Source of the DNA: Aliidiomarina celeris
Lineage (GTDB): Bacteria; Pseudomonadota; Gammaproteobacteria; Enterobacterales; Alteromonadaceae
Assembly: GCF_003316875.1 (NCBI RefSeq)
Contig: NZ_QMIL01000001.1
Location: forward strand, 682,001-746,000
Direction: 5' to 3'
DNA length: 64,000 nt
Positions within the stretch are counted from its first letter, which is position 1; each line of letters opens with the position of its first letter. This document shows, piece by piece, positions 57,331-64,000 of this stretch. The notes under the pieces are model-generated. The model was not told where the DNA came from and searched no databases. It saw only the letters and a program-made list of their open reading frames with translations. The position numbers were made by a program, and so were the translations under genes.

Positions 57331-57406
57331 TGGTGGATGGTACTGGGTTCGAACCAGTGACCCCCGCCTTGTAAGGGCGGTGCTCTCCCAGCTGAGCTAA
57401 CCATCC
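57331..57406 (-). tRNA. tRNA-Val (anticodon TAC), copy 1
   Basis: It is identical in sequence to copy 2, 59 bases away, with CCA encoded. Confidence 0.97.
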
Positions 57407-57463
57407 AAAGTGTCCTGCTTTGCTGCCGAAGCAGTTTAAGTCTGTCCCTGAACACGGAGCGCT

Positions 57464-57491
57464 ATTATAGGGCGATGAGAAAAGCTGTCAA
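57464..57491 (-). promoter_or_regulatory. Promoter of the tRNA-Val operon
   Basis: A perfect TTGACA and a perfect TATAAT lie 16 bases apart on the minus strand, 58 bases before tRNA-Val, followed by AGCGCTCC. Confidence 0.88.
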
Positions 57492-57568
57492 CACATTCTC
57501 TTGCGTTTTTTGCAACTTCTCGTGCGTTTGCCGAAAAAAGAAACAATCCGCTGAAAGAAGCAGCGCTC

Positions 57569-59638
57569 TCACCCTGCGCCGTAGGTTTTGAGTGTTTCTC
57601 GCAACTCATGAAGCTCATCGCGCAACGACGCCGCTTTTTCAAACTCGAGATCTTGCGCCGCTTTATACATAGCTTTTTCTTGTGCGTTAATTTTTGCCAG
57701 CAAATCTTTTTCAGACTTAAATTCCCGCATGGCAATAACTTTACGCGCTTCTTTTTCGCGCTCACGCCGTTTCTTCCGATTCGGGTCACCCCCTAAATCC
57801 ATAACGTCGGTTATCCGCTTGTTTAAGCCTTGCGGGGTTATGCCGTGTTTTTCGTTGTGTTCAATTTGTTTTGCGCGGCGCCGAGCTGTTTCATCAATGG
57901 CTTTTTGCATGGAGTTAGTAATGCGGTCGCCGTAAAGAATGGCTTTACCGGCAACATTTCGCGCAGCCCGACCAATGGTTTGAATGAGCGAACGTTCTGC
58001 GCGTAAAAAGCCCTCTTTGTCGGCATCGAGAATGGCGACTAATGACACTTCGGGCATGTCTAAACCTTCCCGCAACAGGTTAATACCAATCAAAACGTCG
58101 AATTCACCAAGCCGCAAGTCGCGAATAATTTCCATCCGCTCCACGGTATCAATGTCGGAGTGCAAATAACGCACTTTAATGCCGTGTTCGTCGAGGTAAT
58201 CGGCTAAGTCTTCCGCCATACGTTTTGTCAGCGTGGTTACCAACACCCGTTCGTTACGGGCCGAGCGCAATCTAATTTCCGACATCACATCGTCTACTTG
58301 CGTTGCAACTGGGCGTACTTCTATTTCGGGGTCAATCAGGCCGGTTGGGCGTACGACTTGCTCTACAAATTCACCATCACAACGCTCAATTTCATATTTG
58401 CCCGGCGTTGCCGACACGTATAAGGTTTGCGGTGAAATTCCTTCAAATTCCTCAAACTTTAACGGTCTGTTGTCGAGTGCCGAGGGCAACCGAAAGCCGT
58501 AATTGACCAAATTTTCTTTGCGCGAGCGATCCCCTTTATACATAGCCCCTACTTGCGAAACGGTCACGTGTGACTCGTCAATAATCAGCAGCGCGTCGTC
58601 GGGTAAATAGTCCATCAACGTCGGTGGTGGATCGCCCGGTGCCCTGCCGGATAAATAACGCGAGTAGTTTTCAATACCGGAGCAGTAACCGAGCTCTAGC
58701 ATCATTTCAATGTCAAATTGTGTGCGCTCCCGAATACGCTGCTCTTCAATTAACTTCCCTGCTTCCAAAAACTGCTCACGGCGCACTTTCAGTTCGTCTT
58801 TAATTTTCTCCACTGCGTCTACAATTTTCTCGCGTGGCGTAACATAGTGGGTTTTCGGATACACGGTGTAGCGCGCTACGTCGGCCTGCACCACTTGCCC
58901 GGTAAGGGGCTCAAATACACTAATGCGTTCAATTTCGTCGTCGAACAGTTCAACCCGCACGGCAAGTTCGTCAGATTCGGCAGGAAAAATATCGATCACT
59001 TCGCCACGAACTCGGTAAGTACCGCGGCTAAAGGCTTGATCGTTGCGGGTGTACTGCAAGGTTGCCAAGGTACGCAAAATGTCGCGCTGGTCAATAATGT
59101 CGCCGCGGCGCAAATGCAGCATCATTTTCATATACGAGTCGGGGTCGCCCAAACCGTAAATTGCCGACACTGAAGCAATCAGCACTACGTCGCGCCGCTC
59201 CATAAGTGCCTTGGTCGCCGACAAGCGCATTTGCTCGATGTGTTCATTTATAGACGCGTCTTTTTCAATAAAGGTGTCGGTGGTTGGCACATAGGCTTCA
59301 GGTTGGTAGTAGTCGTAATAAGAAACAAAATACTCTACGGCGTTATTGGGGAAAAACTCCTTCATTTCGCCATAGAGCTGCGCGGCAAGGGTTTTATTGT
59401 GGGCCAAAATAAGCGTTGGCCGGCCCGTGCGGGCAATTACGTTCGCCATGGTAAAGGTTTTACCCGAACCGGTTACGCCCAATAATGTTTGCTGAGCAAG
59501 CCCCGCGTCGAGGTTATCGATAATTTTTTCTATCGCGGCCGGCTGGTCACCTGCGGGTTGGTAGTCCGACACGAGCTCAAAGGGGCGGCCCTTTTCTTTG
59601 CTCTCTTCAACCGTTATCTGCTGCTTTGCTTTACTCAT
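57569..59638 (-). CDS. uvrB: Excinuclease ABC subunit B
   Basis: This protein of about 689 residues is the UvrB helicase of nucleotide excision repair. Visible are Walker [16 protein letters not shown], the [11 protein letters not shown] ([11 protein letters not shown]), [35 protein letters not shown] (segment IV-V, over about residues 520-545), QTIGRAARN and the C-terminal UVR motif ([16 protein letters not shown]-type, [18 protein letters not shown]). Two overlapping ATGs occur. AGGAG spacing favours the second. It overlaps the end of the MATE gene, so the two are coupled. Confidence 0.97.
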   Translation of the reverse strand: MSKAKQQITVEESKEKGRPFELVSDYQPAGDQPAAIEKIIDNLDAGLAQQTLLGVTGSGKTFTMANVIARTGRPTLILAHNKTLAAQLYGEMKEFFPNNAVEYFVSYYDYYQPEAYVPTTDTFIEKDASINEHIEQMRLSATKALMERRDVVLIASVSAIYGLGDPDSYMKMMLHLRRGDIIDQRDILRTLATLQYTRNDQAFSRGTYRVRGEVIDIFPAESDELAVRVELFDDEIERISVFEPLTGQVVQADVARYTVYPKTHYVTPREKIVDAVEKIKDELKVRREQFLEAGKLIEEQRIRERTQFDIEMMLELGYCSGIENYSRYLSGRAPGDPPPTLMDYLPDDALLIIDESHVTVSQVGAMYKGDRSRKENLVNYGFRLPSALDNRPLKFEEFEGISPQTLYVSATPGKYEIERCDGEFVEQVVRPTGLIDPEIEVRPVATQVDDVMSEIRLRSARNERVLVTTLTKRMAEDLADYLDEHGIKVRYLHSDIDTVERMEIIRDLRLGEFDVLIGINLLREGLDMPEVSLVAILDADKEGFLRAERSLIQTIGRAARNVAGKAILYGDRITNSMQKAIDETARRRAKQIEHNEKHGITPQGLNKRITDVMDLGGDPNRKKRREREKEARKVIAMREFKSEKDLLAKINAQEKAMYKAAQDLEFEKAASLRDELHELRETLKTYGAG

Positions 59639-61029
59639 CATTTAGCTCCTGCGGGCATTATCGGTGGGTGCTCATGCGCTTGTTGCGCTTTCCCAAGCGC
59701 TTGCATAAACCATCGATAGGCAAAAAACGCGGTGAGTATATTCGCAATCACACCACCCACAAACAACCCTACTAAGCCATAAAAGTAGTTTCCTACCATG
59801 GCAAAGGGTACAAAGGTTACAAACAAGCGCACCACGCTGAGTAAAAATGCCCGCGACGGTTGATGCAACGCATTAAACGACGAATTGGTCAAAATAATCG
59901 CACCTTGGAATCCGTAGCCGAGTGGAAGTGTCCACACAAACAACGCCAAAACCTCAGCAACCGCCTCTTCGCGGGCAAACGCCAACTGCAAGCCGGGCAG
60001 CATGAGTACCAACAATAGGTAGATACCAAGCTGAAAGAGCAGCACGAAGGCTAACGACTTGCGATAGGCCTCTTGCACCCGGTCCCAACGGCCAGCTCCA
60101 AAGTTTTGACTGATAAAAGGAGGCAAACTCATAGACAAAGCTAAAATAACCACCGACGCCAACGACTCTAAGCGAATTCCTACACCAAATGCTGCCACTG
60201 CAGCTGCACCATGCGTGGCCACCACCGCCGTTAATACACCCATCGCAATGGGTGTCATCATATTGGCCGCTGCGGCAGGAATGCCAATACGTAAAAGTTT
60301 GCGACATGAGGTAACGAAAATAGCGAACTCGGGCGGCCGCCAATCGATCAGCTTACTGCGCCCCACCAACAAATAAATAATGAGGCTAAAGCCAATGGCC
60401 CACGCTAGTACACTGGCCAGCGCCGCCCCTTTTACCCCCATGGCCGGTATAGGCCCCCAGCCAAAAATTAAAATGGGGTCCAGAATGGCATTGAGCAAGC
60501 CGCCTAGCCCCATAATCATTGAGGGCGTTTTAGTGTCGCCAGACGCACGCAAAATACTGTTACCCACCATGGGCATCACGAGCAGCACTGCGCCTGCGTA
60601 CCAAATATACATATAGTCTTTAATAATCGGCATGAGATCGTCGGTTGCACCCAACAGACTAAAAATAGGTACGGTAAAAATAAAGGCGATAAATGCCAAG
60701 GTACCCACCAACAAGGCAGCCAAATACAGGGCGCTGCTGCCCACTTGCCGCGCCCCCTCAATATTGTCTGCCCCCAATTTGCGGGCGATCACCGCAGAGG
60801 TGCCAATACCTAAACCAATGGTAAGGCTAATAACGGTAAAGCTGACCGGAAAAGTAAAACCAACAGCGGCCAGCTCTTGGGTACCAATTAAACTAATAAA
60901 GAAAGTGTCGACCACATTAAAACTAATGAGCGTGAGCACGCCAAAAATTACCGGCCAAGTCATCGACCAAAGCGTAGCCCCGACTGGCGCTGTAAGTAAT
61001 TGCGCACGAGAGCCTGAAGAAGACGACAT
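59638..61029 (-). CDS. MATE-family multidrug efflux transporter
   Basis: This protein of about 463 residues has 12 membrane segments in two homologous halves ([40 protein letters not shown]; second half [20 protein letters not shown]). It exports cationic drugs or metabolites using sodium or protons. The start at 61029 is chosen because AGGAG lies five bases upstream; a GTG two codons earlier has no better site. Its stop overlaps the uvrB start, so MATE and uvrB share a transcript, linking export with DNA repair. Confidence 0.93.
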   Translation of the reverse strand: MSSSSGSRAQLLTAPVGATLWSMTWPVIFGVLTLISFNVVDTFFISLIGTQELAAVGFTFPVSFTVISLTIGLGIGTSAVIARKLGADNIEGARQVGSSALYLAALLVGTLAFIAFIFTVPIFSLLGATDDLMPIIKDYMYIWYAGAVLLVMPMVGNSILRASGDTKTPSMIMGLGGLLNAILDPILIFGWGPIPAMGVKGAALASVLAWAIGFSLIIYLLVGRSKLIDWRPPEFAIFVTSCRKLLRIGIPAAAANMMTPIAMGVLTAVVATHGAAAVAAFGVGIRLESLASVVILALSMSLPPFISQNFGAGRWDRVQEAYRKSLAFVLLFQLGIYLLLVLMLPGLQLAFAREEAVAEVLALFVWTLPLGYGFQGAIILTNSSFNALHQPSRAFLLSVVRLFVTFVPFAMVGNYFYGLVGLFVGGVIANILTAFFAYRWFMQALGKAQQAHEHPPIMPAGAK

Positions 61030-61191
61030 GTACACTCCTGTTTGCGAGAAACAAATTAAAAACGAAACCTGATGAGCAACGGTTACAAGGGTGCCCTACA
61101 GGGTAAAGAATTGAGTCGTGTAACGCTTGATAAGAAGAACCGAATACTAACAAGATTTCCTTCAAACATCCACGCAGAACAGCTTGGCAAC

Positions 61192-61220
61192 TGGACATTT
61201 ACGGCGTCGTTCAATATAGT
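61192..61220 (+). promoter_or_regulatory. Putative promoter of the aminotransferase gene
   Basis: TGGACA-17-TATAGT matches five of six -35 and five of six -10 positions. It lies 63 bases before the GTG start. Confidence 0.6.
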
Positions 61221-61283
61221 TCTTAGTGCTTCTAAGCAGCCACATTCGGCCCTTATTCTTCAACTACGTCGCTAGGTATCTCT

Positions 61284-62468
61284 GTGGATTACAATCTGTC
61301 GCACCGTGTAAATGCAATACAACCCTCTCCCACATTAGCTGTGAGCCAGAAAGCCGCTGAACTCAAGGCGCAAGGCCACAACGTAATTGGTCTTGGCGTT
61401 GGTGAGCCCGACTTTCCAACCCCCGACTTTATTTGTGAAGCGGCCAAGGTCGCTATTGATCAACGCCATACCCGTTATACTGCAGTCGATGGTATTCCCG
61501 CTTTAAAAGAAGCGGTGATCGCAAAGTTTAAGCGCGACAACCAGCTCAACTATCAAGCGAATGAAATTTTGGTTTCCGCGGGTGGCAAGCATAGCATCTT
61601 TAATCTACTCACGGCTTGGATTAACGACGGCGATGAAGTCATTATTCCCGCCCCATACTGGGTTTCGTATCCAGACATGACCACCCTTCTTGGCGGGGTG
61701 CCCGTGGTGGTAGAAGCCGATATTAAACAGGCTTATAAAATAACCCCCGAGCAACTGGAAGCGGCAATTACCGAAAAAACCCGCATGCTGTTTCTCAATA
61801 GCCCGTCAAATCCTACAGGAATGGCCTACACTGCCGCCGAATTGAGCGCCTTAGCGGAGGTTTTACGCAAACACCCGCAGGTACTTATTGCCACCGACGA
61901 TATGTACGAACATATTCTGTGGACCGACGAAGCCTTCCACAACATTGTAATGGTGGCGCCGGATTTAAAAGACCGCACCGTTATTCTGTCCGGTGTGTCG
62001 AAGGCTTATGCCATGACCGGTTGGCGGATTGGTTATGCAGCCGGCCCTGCTCCTATTATTGCAGCCATGAAAAAGATTCAATCGCAAAGCACCTCAAACC
62101 CCTGCTCCATTGCTCAACATGCGGCCGTAGCAGCGCTGAATGGTGAGCAGCATTTTATTGCGGAAATGGTAACTGAGTTTAAGCGTCGCCACGACACCTT
62201 GGTTGCGGGTCTGAACAACATTGCGGGCATTCACGCTATTGCCGGTGACGGTACCTTCTACACGTTTCCAAATATTGAAGTGTTAATGGCGGCAAAAGGC
62301 TTTGATACCGACGTAGCACTCTGTGAGGCGTTGCTTACCGAGCAAAAAGTTGCACTGGTACCTGGCACCGCTTTTGGCGCCCCAGGCCACTTTAGGCTTT
62401 CATTTGCCGCCTCACAAAGCGTGCTCGACGAAGCCGTTGAGCGTATTGCAGCTTTTGCGCGTGAATAA
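61284..62468 (+). CDS. Class I aspartate/aromatic-type aminotransferase (AAT Ib)
   Basis: This 394-residue PLP enzyme begins at GTG. It shows LGVGEPDFPTPDFI, NSPSNPTGMAY, the Tyr/Asp PLP contacts in ATDDMYEHI, the PLP lysine in SGVSKAYAMTGWRIGYAAGP and FRLSFAASQSVLDEA near the end. It belongs to the AspC-like Ib subgroup, which usually acts on aspartate and sometimes on aromatic amino acids. Its specificity cannot be told. It is monocistronic with its own promoter and terminator. Confidence 0.93.
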   Translation: MDYNLSHRVNAIQPSPTLAVSQKAAELKAQGHNVIGLGVGEPDFPTPDFICEAAKVAIDQRHTRYTAVDGIPALKEAVIAKFKRDNQLNYQANEILVSAGGKHSIFNLLTAWINDGDEVIIPAPYWVSYPDMTTLLGGVPVVVEADIKQAYKITPEQLEAAITEKTRMLFLNSPSNPTGMAYTAAELSALAEVLRKHPQVLIATDDMYEHILWTDEAFHNIVMVAPDLKDRTVILSGVSKAYAMTGWRIGYAAGPAPIIAAMKKIQSQSTSNPCSIAQHAAVAALNGEQHFIAEMVTEFKRRHDTLVAGLNNIAGIHAIAGDGTFYTFPNIEVLMAAKGFDTDVALCEALLTEQKVALVPGTAFGAPGHFRLSFAASQSVLDEAVERIAAFARE

Positions 62469-62514
62469 ACCCACGCAAAGAGCCCGCTCATCAGCACGCT
62501 AAGCAATGTTCAAC

Positions 62515-62551
62515 AACCGCTTGAGGCTAACACTAACTCAAGCGGTTTTTT
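62515..62551 (+). terminator. Aminotransferase terminator
   Basis: AACCGCTTGAG and CTCAAGCGGTT arms flank an 11-base loop, followed by six T residues. Confidence 0.88.
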
Positions 62552-62880
62552 CGTTTTAAGGGGCTTTCCGTGCGAAATAGCACTGAGTACAGCCAACAGA
62601 GAAACACCTACGCATATTTTGGCTTTTTGCAACCGATTTAATTTAAAAAGTTTCCAACGAGTAAAAATACCGAAGTACAATCCAACAGGTCCTTTTGCCC
62701 TGTTCGCTCTCGATACAGCTTTGTACGCTATGTCTCACGTAAGTAACCGCTCACTGCATAATTTCAAAACTGTTTTCCACTACTGAAGCCGTCGATCACT
62801 CACAATATTGCAACTTTTGTGTCACACAGCCTTAACATTCGCGCATTTTCCGTCCAGCCCGCACTGCTGTCATAACCTAT

Positions 62881-63051
62881 TGAATTAATTGGTTAATAAA
62901 TAAAATGCTAATAATTAACCAGATCCTGAATCGGGCCGGATCGCCTACGGTTGCGCTGATCTCACAGACTTAACCACAAAGTTATCCACAGAAAACGTGG
63001 ATAAGATCAGCTAGCCCCCATACATCAAGGGTTTGTGTTCGATGTGGATAA
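62881..63051. other. DnaA-box and GATC cluster, oriC-like non-coding region
   Basis: The gap 62552-63262 has no credible gene. From 62881 it shows an 82% A+T block of 40 bases with an inverted repeat TGGTTAAT/ATTAACCA, then four GATC sites within 87 bases (62922, 62939, 62958, 63005). It then has DnaA boxes: TTATCCACA at 62982-62990, its complement with one change at 62996-63004, TGTGGATAA at 63043-63051 and a one-mismatch TTAACCACA at 62970-62978. The layout is that of gammaproteobacterial origins, but the usual oriC neighbours are absent. I see nothing gene-like at 62552-62880. Confidence 0.6.
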
Positions 63052-63215
63052 AAATCGAGAAAAAACTTGCATTATCTAGAGCCCTTATTTTTCAAGACCT
63101 AGAAAACAAACATGATAAAACAGCCAACTCAGTACAATTTGTAGCCCAAAGCATAGAAAACGCTTGTTTTTTACCCGAACGGACCGCTTTTCATAAATTT
63201 TGTTTCGCTCAATGG

Positions 63216-63244
63216 TTGACAGTGCTGCGGTCTAGCATTAACAT
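63216..63244 (+). promoter_or_regulatory. Promoter of the tRNA-Asn pair
   Basis: TTGACA-17-TAACAT is followed by TCCGCCCCG, a GC-rich discriminator typical of stable-RNA promoters. It lies 18 bases before the first tRNA-Asn. Confidence 0.75.
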
Positions 63245-63262
63245 TCCGCCCCGTTAAGCGTT

Positions 63263-63339
63263 TCCCCAGTAGCTCAGTCGGTTAGAGCGGTGGACTGTTA
63301 ATCCATGTGTCGTTGGTTCGAATCCAACCTGGGGAGCCA
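63263..63339 (+). tRNA. tRNA-Asn (anticodon GTT), copy 1
   Basis: The 77-nt tRNA has acceptor TCCCCAG/CTGGGGA, anticodon GTT and encoded CCA. Confidence 0.97.
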
Positions 63340-63368
63340 AACGCCTAGACCTACCAAAGCCTTTCAAT

Positions 63369-63445
63369 TCCCCAGTAGCTCAGTCGGTTAGAGCGGTGGA
63401 CTGTTAATCCATGTGTCGTTGGTTCGAATCCAACCTGGGGAGCCA
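63369..63445 (+). tRNA. tRNA-Asn (anticodon GTT), copy 2
   Basis: It is identical to copy 1, 29 bases downstream, with CCA encoded. Confidence 0.97.
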
Positions 63446-63495
63446 AAAGCTCCAAGCAATATTCAATACACACCTTATCGATGAATTACAGCAAG

Positions 63496-64000
63496 CTAGT
63501 GAATGAGCGTGATGAATACCGCGCCAATGCCTGTACCCAATAGAGCACCCGCAATAACGTCACTCGGATAATGCACGCCAAGTGCAACGCGTGATACCGC
63601 CACCAGCACTGCCCACAGATACACTGCCGAACTCCACAACGGAAAGCTCGTTACCACCAGCGCAGCAAAAAGAAATGCGGCCGTTGAATGGCCAGAAGGG
63701 AAACTGAATTTGTCGGCTGGCGTAATAGCCGGACGAAACTGCGGCCGTATTGCCGGACGGTTTCGCTTAAGGGTATTTTTCAGCCAAATAAACAAGGGAA
63801 TTTCAAGCGCAAACGAAAGCAACAAGCGTTGCACAAACAACATACTGCCCTCAACGGTTGCCACCACAGCGAGCAAAGCAAATAACGCATAATAGGGGCC
63901 GTCGCCGCTACGCGAAAACCAGAACGCTAGGCGCGACTTCCGCAGTGGCCGAGTGCGTTTGAACAGCCAATAGAATGCAGCTTCATCTGCTGCGCGTAGC
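63496..64000 (-). CDS. PAP2-family phosphatase (5' end outside window)
   Basis: The open frame runs off the right edge, with about 167 residues visible. It contains the three-part phosphatase signature KNTLKRNRPAI (KX6RP), FPSGHSTAA (PSGH) and SRVALGVHYPSD (SRX5HX3D), with membrane segments around them, as in undecaprenyl-diphosphate and lipid phosphatases. It ends 50 bases past the second tRNA-Asn, on the opposite strand. The precise lipid substrate is not evident. Confidence 0.88.
   Translation of the reverse strand, partial: LRAADEAAFYWLFKRTRPLRKSRLAFWFSRSGDGPYYALFALLAVVATVEGSMLFVQRLLLSFALEIPLFIWLKNTLKRNRPAIRPQFRPAITPADKFSFPSGHSTAAFLFAALVVTSFPLWSSAVYLWAVLVAVSRVALGVHYPSDVIAGALLGTGIGAVFITLIH

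Noticed and set aside
57138-57455. A protein with a repeated SSAGRAPPLQGGGHWFEPS segment.
   Set aside because: It is a translation of the two tRNA-Val genes.
63033-63257. A 74-codon plus-strand frame in the non-coding region before tRNA-Asn.
   Set aside because: It begins among the DnaA boxes, has no ribosome site, and overlaps the tRNA promoter.

Overview
The window is a dense stretch of gammaproteobacterial chromosome with roughly 50% GC. The gene content and synteny suggest a marine member of the Alteromonadales, most likely the Idiomarina/Pseudidiomarina group. The reasons are an E. coli-like order of core blocks (ffh-rpsP-rimM-trmD-rplS beside ypjD and corB; recX-alaS-csrA-tRNA-Ser-tRNA-Arg; trp divergent from rnm-yciO-scpAB-rluB), a sodium-translocating oxaloacetate decarboxylase operon, large secreted peptidases and many sensor kinases. 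The genus is an inference from gene content, not from a search. I see no prophage, insertion sequence, CRISPR array or defence island.

Layout. 1-6000: the 3'-truncated gene of a tandem amidohydrolase, a cytochrome c'/b561 pair, a DUF3574-like protein, a single-domain response regulator and a DnaJ-related protein. 6000-10150: one giant S8 protease lipoprotein with an 18-bp inverted repeat just upstream. 10200-16700: the translation/SRP block (rplS, trmD, rimM, rpsP, ffh) facing ypjD and corB, then a transglycosylase-like lipoprotein. 16700-24500: gshA, a tripartite hybrid kinase, a 56-residue membrane protein and the oadGAB sodium pump. 24670-33640: two tRNA-Arg, tRNA-Ser, csrA, then a long leftward gene train rnm-yciO-scpA-scpB-rluB-aguA-recX-alaS. 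33700-40700: the trp operon with a tryptophan-rich leader peptide and attenuator (trpL-E-G-D-CF-B-A). 40850-46100: a signalling cluster of LuxR regulator, NahK/ErcS'-like hybrid kinase, FIST/NosP-like sensor and ExaC-like aldehyde dehydrogenase. 46200-54000: an AI-2E-type permease, an epimerase, an unknown Cys-rich secreted protein, the ybbA-ybbP ABC system with divergent tesA, and a FolK-like protein. 54000-57500: a tRNA region (Ala, three Glu, a tRNA-Glu relic, two Val) studded with short palindromic repeats, with carbonic anhydrase and gltX between. 57500-64000: uvrB, a MATE transporter, an aminotransferase, an approximately 800-bp non-coding stretch carrying DnaA boxes and GATC sites, two tRNA-Asn and a PAP2 phosphatase cut by the window end.

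How it works together. Most genes are housekeeping: translation and protein targeting, chromosome condensation (ScpAB), tryptophan synthesis under attenuation, DNA repair and tRNA supply. The accessory interest is concentrated in (a) the FIST/NahK/LuxR/ExaC cluster, which resembles the Pseudomonas nitric-oxide and alcohol-oxidation signalling genes; (b) the DnaA-box/GATC cluster before the tRNA-Asn genes; (c) the REP-like palindromes and decayed tRNA around the tRNA-Glu array; and (d) the amidohydrolase whose first domain has lost its HxH metal motif. I found no wholly new defence or mobile system.
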